This document shows, one piece after another, positions 43,713 through 52,852 of a stretch of 64,000 nucleotides of DNA. The position numbers were made by a program, and so were the translations under genes. The notes under the pieces are model-generated. The model worked only from the letters and a program-made list of their open reading frames with translations, did not search any database and was not told the origin of the DNA. Source of the stretch: Saprospirales bacterium (lineage in GTDB: Bacteria > Bacteroidota > Bacteroidia > Chitinophagales > Saprospiraceae). Position 1 is the first letter of the stretch. The number at the start of each line of letters is the position of its first letter. Location: contig PAAY01000096.1 of the NCBI GenBank assembly GCA_002698985.1, forward strand, positions 1-64,000, in the 5' to 3' direction.

Positions 43713-46068
43713 ATGAAAACCCTGCCCCCCCCCCCCCCACTTTCTAACTTTTCTTCTTATCGTATTTTTTGTGTTTCCATTCGAAAAGCATGCTTTTGCT
43801 CAAAGTGATGATTGCAATGTGAGAGCAACAATTTCGGATTACCAGATGGCCATTGAGCAATTGCCTGACATCAACCGAGCGGCAGAAGAAGCTCCTCCCA
43901 ATGCTATTGCCAACGTTCCAGTCCGAATTTATGTGGTACTAAAAGATGATGGTACTTCAGGGTCAACCATTGACCAAAGTGTTGTTGACAATGTGCTTGC
44001 AAACCTGAGTGCCAAATTTTCAACGAATCCCGATTACAATTTTAATTTTCAGCTTTGTGGAGAAGTCAACTATATCTACAATAGCTCATTTTATGATGAA
44101 ACCATGCCGGTTGACGAATATGCCTGGGTCTCTCAAGCAGTGAATGTTTATATTACTGAAGGGTCAACACCGTCACAATCAGATTTCCCATGGCTTACTA
44201 CCATCAACAACAGAATGTACATCAGGAGCCATGCTAATTTTAACACTGCTACAGTGCCCCATGAGTTTGGCCATCAATTCGGGCTGTTACACATTTTTGC
44301 TCCTGAGGTCGCTTATCAAGTACCGGCTGACCCAAATGATGCCAGTGGTCAAAGTGATCATCCCTACAACGGTGGAGGACATCCAAGGGAATTGGTTATC
44401 AGGGAAACGGATAACGCCCAAGTATATCCTACACCCAATCACGGTGGCCCACCTTATGATGACGACCAGTACATCAAAGGTGGTGATTTAGTCGGGGATA
44501 CTCCAGCTGCCTGCAAAGGAAATAGTCAAAGCACTCATCCAGGGTGCTCATTTTCAAATTGCAACTACACTGGCACTTATTTGGATTACAATGGAATGCC
44601 TATTGATGATCCAAATAACATCACTGCAATCAACCTCATGTCGGTGAATGGAGTTTGCAGGGTTAGCTTTACAAATGAGCAATTAATGCGTGCCTATGGT
44701 TATTACGATGATGTCAGGCGGCACCAATATTGGCAATACCCCCTATATGAGGTCTGCGGAAATGTTGATGATCGAGTAGAGTACAAGGGCACCAGCCATG
44801 GGATAAACAGAGTTGCTATCGAGTTTCAACAAACCAACGACAAAATAATGAAGGCGCTTACCAATAATGAGGGTGACTTTGATGGTATTGTTTACCAGTA
44901 TGCACCTCCATCAGCTTCAGTGACTTCTTCTGTCATGAAACTTGGATCACAGCCAGATTTTTCGTTCACTTATGAAGATTGGATCGATGGTATCACAACT
45001 TTTGATATCGTAATCATGAGAAAGCATATTTTAGGGATAAACATCATGGACGGATATGATCAGGTGGCTGCTGATGTGAACAAAAGTGGTGCTGTGACCA
45101 CGGCGGATATCGTACTGGTCCGAAAGTTGATTTTAGGACAAATCTCAAGTTTCCCAGATTTCGATCAGCCCTGGCGTTTTATTCCGGAATTTGTAACCTT
45201 GAATCATCCTTCCAATTTTGATGACGGCGAAGATGATAACCCTTTCCAGTATGAATTGGACGGGACTGAACCTTACCAATTAACTCCGCCAAAGCAAGGA
45301 TTTGATGCCGTTAAGATTGGAGATGTAAACAATACCAATTCAGAGGGCTTAAATGGCCAAACACCAGAAGATGAAGGTACTCCAATTTTTGTGACGATTA
45401 ACAAATCTTATGATGGAACTTATACCACATACGATTTCCTGGTAGATAGCTTTACCAATGTTGTAGCTTATCAAATGGAGATTGAGTTTACACCTGATTT
45501 TTTGGAATTCGTTAGAGCAGAACCAATGGATCTTGTTGGAGTGAATCAGGATTTTTTTGACACCACACAAACCCTGGTCAAGACGCTTTGGTACGACACT
45601 GCCCAAGCAGATGCTCTAACCTTGCCGGATGGTGCTGGAATTTTCCGTTTGGTGTTCAATGGTGATGGAACCAATCCGCTTTCAGATGTTTTGCTGTCAG
45701 AGAATGTAGGTTTTCGGGCAAGCATGGAAAAATCACCTAAAAGGAATTTTGCTTACGCACCCGATGGCAGCAAACGTCCTATTGTTTTTAGAAAGTACCA
45801 TAAAGGCCCAATTGCTACAGTGAGGGTAATCCCAAATCCATTTTCTGCTTCGTTCCGGCTTTTGATAGAGGCAGTTAAAAACGAGCCAATCGAAGTATTG
45901 GTTTTTGACGCTTTTGGTCGACAAGTGATGGAAAGGCAGGAGTATTTGCATAAAGGTTCCAATTATTTGGAATATAACGATTTGGATGAAGCATCACCGG
46001 GTATGTATTACATTCAATTGGCGACTAGAACTGAATCCATCGTGCAGAAAGTTGTCAAGAGCTTCTGA
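43713..46068 (+). CDS. T9SS-secreted M43-type metalloprotease with dockerin and cohesin-like domains (out of frame at poly-C)
   Basis: The ATG at 43713 (MKTL) enters a run of 14 C (43725-43738); as given the frame closes after ~30 codons. Dropping one C (or adding two) joins it to the frame ending at 46068 and creates a good signal peptide (hydrophobic FLTFLLIVFFVF, ending AFA-Q), giving 784 residues. Only GTG at 43771 could start the open frame directly, and this would cut the signal. Domains (784 numbering): M43 protease with HEFGHQFGLLH (183-193, zinc ligands) and the Met-turn block NLMSVNGVCR; dockerin-like pair (~423-484, DVNKSGAVTTADIVLVRKLILG); cohesin-like beta domain (~545-690); type A T9SS sorting domain at the end. 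AT-richer than neighbours. Confidence 0.83.
43725..43738 (+). repeat. homopolymer of 14 C inside the signal-peptide coding region
   Basis: Fourteen consecutive C four codons after the ATG. Length 13 or 16 restores the frame. Tracts of this kind drive slipped-strand phase variation in other bacteria. It is the only homopolymer of this length in the window. Confidence 0.95.
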
Positions 46069-46081
46069 TTGAAAATCAAAA

Positions 46082-46106
46082 AACCCCGGCATTGCCTGCC
46101 GGGGTT
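46082..46106. terminator. hairpin between the two T9SS cargo genes
   Basis: AACCCCGGCA (46082-46091) and TGCCGGGGTT (46097-46106) form a 10-bp stem with a 5-nt loop. No T tract follows on the + strand; on the - strand it runs into TTTTTTT. It may terminate or attenuate between two co-directional genes 58 bp apart. Confidence 0.6.
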
Positions 46107-46126
46107 GTAAGAATACTCCAATACTC

Positions 46127-47761
46127 ATGAAATCAATATACTTACTCATTTTCTTGCTGTATAGTTTGCCTTCGGCACTCAGGAGTCAGTCACTCCAATT
46201 GGATTGGCTGGCAGAATATCCTTGTCTGCCTCCAAATTCGCTTGAGTATGACAAAATAGCCGTGGATGAAGCAGACAATGTTTACTTGTTTGGATCGGCC
46301 GGCTCTTCCATGTCACCGGTTTTATACGCCACAGCCATCCTGACCCTTAAATTCGACAGTACGGGAAACCTGCTGTGGGAAAATAAATTTGACAATTATT
46401 TTCAAGATTATTTTCATGACGGTGTCTTGACCTTAGACGATGGGGTCTTAGTTGCAGGTTGGCGAGGGAGTCTTCCTGGGTCTGACCCCAGCAGGGCGGA
46501 ATTGGTTAAATATGACGAGCTTACAGGAGAAAAAATTTGGCAAAGTTTTATTTTTGACACAGTATCAGTTAAAGCAAGTCTTTTTGATGTAGATTTTGAT
46601 CCCTCTGGAGATATTTATGGTTTTGGAAGATACAATCAATACCCTGAGGAATATGATTCTTCAAAAATGTATGTGGCGAAAGTTTCTTTGGCGAGTGGAG
46701 AAGTCTTGTGGACGAAAATTTACAATGATAAATTCTATGCAACTAAAGGTAAAGTGTTGTCAGATAGAGTTAGAGTGTTTGGAGGAAAACAGCTTAACAC
46801 TTTTGAGTATGTTCCAATACTAGCCGACGTTGATTTTGGAGGCAATCCTATTTCTGAAGAAAGTATTAGCCTTGGTTATGAAATAGTAGGTCCTCAAGTT
46901 TTTAACACCTATTTCTTTTTTGACGAGAAGGGTTATTTGGTCACGTTTGGTTACAATGTATGCAAATATGAGGTTGCGGAAGATCCAGTATGGTGTTACA
47001 ATGTGGCTCAGGGGTTCCCAAGTACAATCGGCCAGGCCATGACCGCTGTAACGGATGCGGAAGGAAACGTCTATGCCACCGGCTACCTTCGTGACACATT
47101 GACTGAGTCGGAAAGTACACTCATTTTGAAGCTGTCTCCCCAGGGTGAGCTTCTGTGGTTGTCAACCAGTAAATATTCCGAAGATATACCTGTTGAGCGC
47201 GGGAAAAGGATCGCCATATCTGATCAATATACTTTTTCATGCTCAGAAGTTTGGGATTATGACAAGGATGGTAATCTGGAAAATCTGGATTACAGGCTGT
47301 TTCTTTGTTCAAATGAAGATGGCAGTATTCTTTATGACACCTTAATAGACGGGAACTTGTACGACATTCCTTTTTATGCACATTATGCCAACGGGCACTT
47401 TTATTTTTTGGGACGAAGTTACAATCCATCGGCAGGTAGCCAAAGCTATAAATACAAACTCTTTAAGTTTAGGTTGGAAGGTAGTTTGGGGACGGATGGA
47501 GAAGGTGAGCTGAAGTCACCTGTAAATATTTATCCGAACCCGGCTGGAGATTTTATTGTCATAACACAATCACCAGAAATGGAATATAAAAAGGCAAGCC
47601 TCTTTGATGGAAATGGTAGGTTGGTGCTATCTGAATTTCCAATTGATCAAACTCTAAAAAAGATTAAGCTCCCAATGTTGCCGGACGGTGTTTACTTGCT
47701 GAAGTTGATGGGTAAAAATGGGGTATACACGAAGAAACTTGTAATAAATTCCAGCAACTAA
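46127..47761 (+). CDS. T9SS-secreted beta-propeller-like protein
   Basis: 544 residues. Signal peptide (hydrophobic 4-17, ending LRS-Q). The body shows repeated YLFGSAGSS, GNLLWENKF, GDIYGFGRYN, GEVLWTKIY, GNVYATGYLRD and GELLWLSTSKY blocks, the pattern of SBBP/PQQ-like propeller blades. Residues ~470-544 are a type A T9SS sorting domain (PVNIYPNPAGDFIVI ... LPDGVYLLKLMG ... KLVINSSN). Base composition is AT-rich like the previous gene, so the two probably arrived together. It is a surface or released protein; no enzymatic motif is seen. Confidence 0.83.
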   Translation: MKSIYLLIFLLYSLPSALRSQSLQLDWLAEYPCLPPNSLEYDKIAVDEADNVYLFGSAGSSMSPVLYATAILTLKFDSTGNLLWENKFDNYFQDYFHDGVLTLDDGVLVAGWRGSLPGSDPSRAELVKYDELTGEKIWQSFIFDTVSVKASLFDVDFDPSGDIYGFGRYNQYPEEYDSSKMYVAKVSLASGEVLWTKIYNDKFYATKGKVLSDRVRVFGGKQLNTFEYVPILADVDFGGNPISEESISLGYEIVGPQVFNTYFFFDEKGYLVTFGYNVCKYEVAEDPVWCYNVAQGFPSTIGQAMTAVTDAEGNVYATGYLRDTLTESESTLILKLSPQGELLWLSTSKYSEDIPVERGKRIAISDQYTFSCSEVWDYDKDGNLENLDYRLFLCSNEDGSILYDTLIDGNLYDIPFYAHYANGHFYFLGRSYNPSAGSQSYKYKLFKFRLEGSLGTDGEGELKSPVNIYPNPAGDFIVITQSPEMEYKKASLFDGNGRLVLSEFPIDQTLKKIKLPMLPDGVYLLKLMGKNGVYTKKLVINSSN

Positions 47762-48140
47762 AATCATAGCTTTAGGGATGAGCTAGCGCCACCAAACCCT
47801 ACGCTTTTCAACCACAGAGTTAAACAGAGTTGCTACACAGAGTTCCACAGAGATGAGAGAGCTAGCGCCCCTAAACCCTACACTCTAAACTCTACACCCT
47901 ACACATATTAGTTAAACAGAGTTATTACACAGAGTTCCACAGAGTTTTGTCACGGAGTTCCACGGAGATGAGAGAGCTAGCGCCCCTAAACCCTACACTC
48001 TAAACTCTACACCCTACACATATTAGTAGAGCAGAGTTATTACACAGAGTTCCACAGAGTTATTTCACGGAGTTTAATGGAGCTAGATCCCAACCCTACT
48101 CCCTACTCCCTACTCCCTACTCCCTACTCTCTACTCCAGT
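47762..48140. repeat. 379-bp repeat mosaic with a 115-bp tandem duplication
   Basis: 47852-47966 and 47967-48081 are two tandem copies of a 115-bp composite unit; the first ~60 bp (GATGAGAGAGCTAGCG ... CATATTAGT) are identical. The composite contains CCCTAAA/CTCTACA units and CACGGAGTTCC units. A third, partial copy precedes them (47810-47851). 48094-48135 is six 7-bp CCCTACT units. The array ends 5 bp before the stop codon of the - strand gene at 48141. Confidence 0.92.
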
Positions 48141-49481
48141 TCAACCATTCAATTTATATTCCTCAATCTTCCGGTACAGCGTAGCCAGGCCGATTCCGAG
48201 GAGTTCGGCGGAGCGGGTTTTGTTGCCGTTGGTGTAGGCCAGCACTTTTCGGATGTGGAGTTTTTCCATTTCTGCCAGTTTGAGGGCATCGGCTGGGTTG
48301 CCGGTTTCAGTGTAGGCAAAATCGAAGGGCAGGCAGTCGAGGGTCAGTTCGTCGGTGGTGGCCAGGATCACGGCCCGCTCGATCACGTTTTTGAGCTCCC
48401 GGATGTTGCCCTTCCAGGGGTGGTTGACGAGGGCCTTTTGGAAAGCCTCGTTCATAGTGAGCGGCTTTCGGTTCATGCGGGCGGTGAACATCTGGATGAA
48501 GTGGTCGGCCAGCAGGGGGATGTCGTCTTTGCGTTCCGCAAGGGAAGGCAGCCGGATGCTGAAAACGGAGAGGCGGTAAAAGAGGTCCAGCCGGAAATTC
48601 CCGGCCTCGCTTTCGGCTTGCAGGTCCCGGTTGGTGGCGGCAATGACCCGAACATCCACTTTGGTTTCCTTTGTTTCACCAACTTTGAAAAAGCTACCGG
48701 TCTCCAGTACCCGCAGCAGTTTTGCCTGGAGGGCGAGGTCCATTTCGCCGATTTCATCGAGGAAGATGGTGCCGTGGTTGGCTTCTTCGAAGAGGCCTTG
48801 TTTGTCGCGGCTGGCACCGGTAAAGGAGCCGGCCTTGTGGCCGAACATTTCGCTTTCCAGCAGTTCCTTTCCCAGGGCACTGCAGTTGATGGCGATAAAG
48901 GGCTGCTGCCTGCGGTCGCTTTCGTAGTGGATGGCCTGGGCGAAAACTTCTTTGCCCGTGCCGGTTTCGCCGGTGAGCAGCACGGTGGTGCCGGTGGACG
49001 CCACTTTTTTGGCCAGCTCCACCGCCTGTATCATGGGTTTCGATTTGCCCACGATGTTGTCGAAGCGGTAGCGCTCGCCCATGGCCTCTTCCAGTTCCTG
49101 CACACGGAATTGCAGCAGGGCCTTGTCCACGGCTTTGTTGACCAGCGGGATGATCTTGTTGTTGTCGTCACCTTTGGTGATGTAGTCAAAGGCCCCGTTC
49201 TTGATTGCTGAAACGCTGTCCGGAATTGTGCCGAAGGCAGTAAGCAAAATCACTTCACTTTGCGGGCTGAGCTTTTTGATCTGGGGCACCATCTCAACGC
49301 CGTTGGCGTCGGGGAGCTTTACGTCGCAAATGACGGCATGGATTTTTTCCTGTTGCAGCATTTTGAGGCCTTTCCGGCCCGTGTCCGCTTCAAAAACCTC
49401 GTAGCCTTCCAGCCTGATGATTCGGCTGAGCAGGGTTCTGATGTCGTGTTCGTCGTCGATGATCAATACGTTTGCCCGCAT
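48141..49481 (-). CDS. sigma-54-dependent response regulator (NtrC family)
   Basis: 446 residues. Receiver domain (1-120) with phosphoacceptor Asp53. AAA+ domain (~140-375) with Walker A GETGTGKE (171-178), the sigma-54-contact loop GSFTGA (218-223; canonical GAFTGA, so Ala is replaced by Ser), Walker B GTIFLDEIGEMD and NIRELKNVIERA. A Fis-type helix-turn-helix closes the protein (NKTRSAELLGIGLATLYRKIEEY). It activates transcription with sigma-54 after phosphorylation. No sensor kinase or rpoN is adjacent. It ends directly beside the 7-bp array. Confidence 0.95.
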   Translation of the reverse strand: MRANVLIIDDEHDIRTLLSRIIRLEGYEVFEADTGRKGLKMLQQEKIHAVICDVKLPDANGVEMVPQIKKLSPQSEVILLTAFGTIPDSVSAIKNGAFDYITKGDDNNKIIPLVNKAVDKALLQFRVQELEEAMGERYRFDNIVGKSKPMIQAVELAKKVASTGTTVLLTGETGTGKEVFAQAIHYESDRRQQPFIAINCSALGKELLESEMFGHKAGSFTGASRDKQGLFEEANHGTIFLDEIGEMDLALQAKLLRVLETGSFFKVGETKETKVDVRVIAATNRDLQAESEAGNFRLDLFYRLSVFSIRLPSLAERKDDIPLLADHFIQMFTARMNRKPLTMNEAFQKALVNHPWKGNIRELKNVIERAVILATTDELTLDCLPFDFAYTETGNPADALKLAEMEKLHIRKVLAYTNGNKTRSAELLGIGLATLYRKIEEYKLNG

Positions 49482-49738
49482 CGCTGTATGTAATCTCGTT
49501 TTTGGTTTTGTTGTCTCTGATCTTAACCGCAGAGTTGAGCAGAGTTATTACACAGAGTTCCACGGAGTTTTTTTCACGGAGTTCCACGGAGGGTAGCTCG
49601 TGGCTCGTAGCTCGTAGCTGATTCTGCTAAACCCTATAATCTTCTATAATCCATAATAAACCACAGAGTTTCACAGAGATTTTTTCACGGAGCTCCCCCC
49701 TAAACCCTACTCTCTACTCCCTACTCTCTACTCCCTAC
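49482..49738. repeat. repeat mosaic upstream of the sigma-54 activator
   Basis: A TTAACCGCAGAGTTGAGCAGAGTTATTACACAGAGTTCCACGG-type element (49521-49591), AGCTCGTAGCTCG units (7 bp, 49593-49619), TATAATCTTCTATAATCC units, a second CACAGAGTT element (49661-49690) and five 7-bp CCCTACT/CTCTACT units (49705-49739). The last base of the array is the first base of the stop codon of the - strand gene at 49739. Confidence 0.88.
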
Positions 49739-52531
49739 TCACCGTATCAAATCAATGTACCCCCGCAATACTACCGGAGACAACACATTTCCAGTCACCC
49801 TTTGTTCGATGACCTTGCAAACATAATGGTAAGTGCCGGCAGGCAGGGGTTTGCCCCTCAGGTTTTCACCATTCCAGTTCAGGTTGGGGTCTTTGGTGCT
49901 GAAGACCAGCTCGCCCCAGCGGTTGTAGATCAGCATTTCCACGCTTTCGATGAAGCAATAGGGGGAGGGGATGAACAGGTCGTTGAAGCCGTCCCCGTTG
50001 GGAGTGAAGGCGTTGGGCAATTCGTAATTTGGGCAATTGTCCACGCAAACGATGTTGCTGAAGGCGCTTTCATTTAAGAAAGTGTCCAGTGCCGTGACGG
50101 CATAGCAGCCGGCAATGCCCCTTTCGGGTTGGTGGAAGAAGGTGGTGTCCCCGGAGTCATCGATGTTGTCGATGAGCTCTAGTGTGGCCCCCTCTGTGGC
50201 GGCAAAGTAGATGTTGTAACTCACCACGTCGTCGGTCTTCTCGCAAAGATTCATGGGGTTGATCCATGAAAGGCGGTTTTCCAGAATTTCATTTTCCTGG
50301 CAGTTGATGTCTTCGTTGCAAATGTTGTGCACCGTCAGTTCAGGCGGGCAGGGCGGTACGTTGTCTACCGGTACGGCGCAGGCCTCCTGGCTGAGGTTGA
50401 TCATTGGAGAGGGGATTTCCGGAATGCCATAGGTACCTTCTGCCAGCACATAGTAACAATACTCACGGCCGTTCACAAGTCCTTCGTCCAGGTAATTGCT
50501 GTCGGTTGTGGTGCCGATGGAGTCCCAGGCGGTTCCGTTGAAACGGTACACCACGAATTTTTCATTGACCCAGGGCACGCTGTATTCCCAGCTCAGTTCA
50601 TTGGCATTGTCGGTAGGGGCAATCGACAGGAAAACCGATGAGGCTGCCGGTGCGTAGCCCAGCGGCGTTGTCTCGCCGTTTACGAAGAAGGCGATGTCGT
50701 AGGTATAGGCTTCATTCTGGGTGTTCAGCCCTGCATCCAGGTATTCGCTTTGTGTCAGTTCCCAATAGCTCTGTGCCGTGAATTCGGCAATGGTGCTGAA
50801 GTTGGTTCCGCCAATGCCGTCAGCCCGTCGCAGCTGGTATCGGTAGGGTGGTGGGTTGAGCAAGGTGTCCAGGTCTTCAGCGAGTGGTTTTACCCATTTG
50901 ACCAGTATGCGGCCGTCGGTGGTGCTGGTGGCTTCCACACTCACATTGGTGATGAGCGGCACATTGCGGCGAAGCTGCACACAAACTTCTTCACTCGGCA
51001 GGCTCTCCACCAGGTTGTAGGGCTGGCCTGTTTCCGTTCGCTTCGCAAAACGGGCCAGCACGCGGTAGCAGTAGGTGCGGCCCCTTTCCACATCGGTGTC
51101 GGTCCATTCGTGACGGTCGCCGGATTGTGCCGGCAGCACATTGGCCATGAAGGTGTAGCCTTTCCCGTCCAGACCGGGGGCGCAGGTGTCAATGGGGAAA
51201 TTGTTGCTGCCCTCCCTCCGCCAGACGGAAAATCCGAAGAAGTAGTCATTTTGCGTTTCTTCACAACTGTAGGGCCTTGCCCAACTAACGGTTATCCGGT
51301 CCGATTCCGGCTCGGCCTGCACATCTTCGGGCTGCGGCCCCACCACTTTTATTCGAACGGTTTTCAGCGTTGCCAGGCCGGTTGAGCCCGGTACGTTTTG
51401 TATGAAGAAATCGTCCTCTGCTTTGAAAACAACTGTATAGGGCAGGTCGGAAATGTGCTCGCAGGTGGTTTGCCAACGGAAAGTTTTCGTTACGGGTTGT
51501 TGATCGTAGGTGGCTGAGGGGTTGCCAAATGGTCGCCATGTCTCCTCATCATCGGCGGGGCTGAACTCCACGATGAAAGGCGAGCCAAGGGCCGAAAGCT
51601 TGATCTTGTCACCCGCGTCAGGGTCGGTGGCGGTCACGTTGAACTGCACCATATCACCGGCTACCACGCATATTTCATCAATGGTTTCAATTTCAGGAGC
51701 CCGGTTTTCATCGCATTGGAAAACCAGTATTTGCATATCGCGGATGGTGGTATCTATGGGCACCCCATCGCGCCACGAGATGATGATCATGGCCACGTTG
51801 TATTCACCGGGCACCTGCGGCGCCTCCCATTTCAGGGTGCCTTTCGTAGGATCCAGGGTGAGGCAGCAGCCGCCGTTGCCGGGCACGTCTTGTGGCCAGA
51901 TGTAGTTGGGCACCTGGGTGCCGTTGGCCTGCATCGGCACGATCAATTCGTAGGTGAGTTCGTCGCCATCGGGGTCGTGGGCGCCGGGGTTGTGGATGAA
52001 GGTCTGACCCACACAGGCGTAATCGATGGGCGGATTCAAAAGCACCGGGGTATTGTTGCAGCCGTCAAAGGCCCCGTTGTACAATGTGAAAGTCGTTTGC
52101 AGGTGGAAGGGCACGTTTTCCGAACCGGGCGGATTCACATTCAGGATGCCGCCGTTGCGGTTTGGGTCCGTCATGGAAACGACGTATTGGCCCGGACCCG
52201 GATAGATGTGGGTGGCTACGTAAAGGTTCTTTTTGATGTCGTTTGGGAGCGGCTCACCCTGCGGGGCCACATTGGGGTCTGGCTGAAAACCATTGACCCT
52301 GGCCACTCTTTCGCAGACACCATCGCCCCAGCACAGGGTCAGGGTGTCCCGGTCAGCGGGTATACTGCTCGTTTTCGTGTAGGTGATGATGGTACAGCGC
52401 ACCATGTTGCTGGAGCAACCATTGATCTGTTCGATGACAATCTCACCGGCCCGGTTGTGGGTGGCAAAGGCACTGGTGGCCAGTTGCGAAGCGAGGAAAA
52501 GCAGAAAAGCTAAGCGTAGCAATGATTTCAT
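49739..52531 (-). CDS. large T9SS type B secreted protein with Ig/fibronectin-like domains
   Basis: 930 residues. Signal peptide (hydrophobic 5-20, ending AFA). The body carries several Ig-like/fibronectin III-like domains (for example VQAEPESDRITVSWARPYS and RILVKWVKPLAEDLDT) and PKD/cadherin-type blocks with GAHDPDGDELTYEL, a calcium-site pattern. The last ~90 residues form the type B sorting domain: LPNAFTPNGDGFNDLFIP, then MLIYNRWGELVF and GTYHYVCKV. This domain (gliding-motility-associated C-terminal domain) directs surface retention in T9SS. Many Cys residues suggest disulfides. It is probably an adhesin. Confidence 0.9.
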   Translation of the reverse strand: MKSLLRLAFLLFLASQLATSAFATHNRAGEIVIEQINGCSSNMVRCTIITYTKTSSIPADRDTLTLCWGDGVCERVARVNGFQPDPNVAPQGEPLPNDIKKNLYVATHIYPGPGQYVVSMTDPNRNGGILNVNPPGSENVPFHLQTTFTLYNGAFDGCNNTPVLLNPPIDYACVGQTFIHNPGAHDPDGDELTYELIVPMQANGTQVPNYIWPQDVPGNGGCCLTLDPTKGTLKWEAPQVPGEYNVAMIIISWRDGVPIDTTIRDMQILVFQCDENRAPEIETIDEICVVAGDMVQFNVTATDPDAGDKIKLSALGSPFIVEFSPADDEETWRPFGNPSATYDQQPVTKTFRWQTTCEHISDLPYTVVFKAEDDFFIQNVPGSTGLATLKTVRIKVVGPQPEDVQAEPESDRITVSWARPYSCEETQNDYFFGFSVWRREGSNNFPIDTCAPGLDGKGYTFMANVLPAQSGDRHEWTDTDVERGRTYCYRVLARFAKRTETGQPYNLVESLPSEEVCVQLRRNVPLITNVSVEATSTTDGRILVKWVKPLAEDLDTLLNPPPYRYQLRRADGIGGTNFSTIAEFTAQSYWELTQSEYLDAGLNTQNEAYTYDIAFFVNGETTPLGYAPAASSVFLSIAPTDNANELSWEYSVPWVNEKFVVYRFNGTAWDSIGTTTDSNYLDEGLVNGREYCYYVLAEGTYGIPEIPSPMINLSQEACAVPVDNVPPCPPELTVHNICNEDINCQENEILENRLSWINPMNLCEKTDDVVSYNIYFAATEGATLELIDNIDDSGDTTFFHQPERGIAGCYAVTALDTFLNESAFSNIVCVDNCPNYELPNAFTPNGDGFNDLFIPSPYCFIESVEMLIYNRWGELVFSTKDPNLNWNGENLRGKPLPAGTYHYVCKVIEQRVTGNVLSPVVLRGYIDLIR

Positions 52532-52852
52532 AATTCCAATGTGATATTCGAAACGAGCGGTTTTTGGGAAAAGCGTGGTGCTCTCAAACCTTACACCCTA
52601 AACTCTACACCCTACACCAAAAGTAATCGTATTAACAGTAAAAAACCGGCCAATTGCCTGTTTGGTCAGGATCAAGCGCTTTTTGCGGCCGAATTTGACA
52701 TCCCGCTTGAAATAATTGTTGTCCCTGTGTTGTTTCATTGGCCGATAGGCGGAATTGACTACGTTTGTCGCTCCCAAATTGTAAACTGACAGCTGCCGGC
52801 ATTGTTTCCAAAATTTCAGCCGGCAGGCTGTACCACTGAATAATTAACAGGC
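52532..52852. promoter_or_regulatory. 321-bp divergent region with repeat and promoter
   Basis: 52587-52618 is a CCCTAAA/CTCTACA-type 7-bp array, the only one found in a divergent region. TACGTTTG at 52760-52767 with ATTG at 52737-52740 (19-nt spacer) is a good -7/-33 candidate for the M28 peptidase at 52853. No gene is seen. Confidence 0.65.

Noticed and set aside
43771-46068. GTG at 43771 as the real start of the metalloprotease
   Set aside because: It would remove most of the signal peptide of a T9SS cargo protein; the ATG before the C tract gives a complete signal in a one-base shift.
48255-49211. 318-codon open frame on the + strand
   Set aside because: Antisense of the sigma-54 activator.
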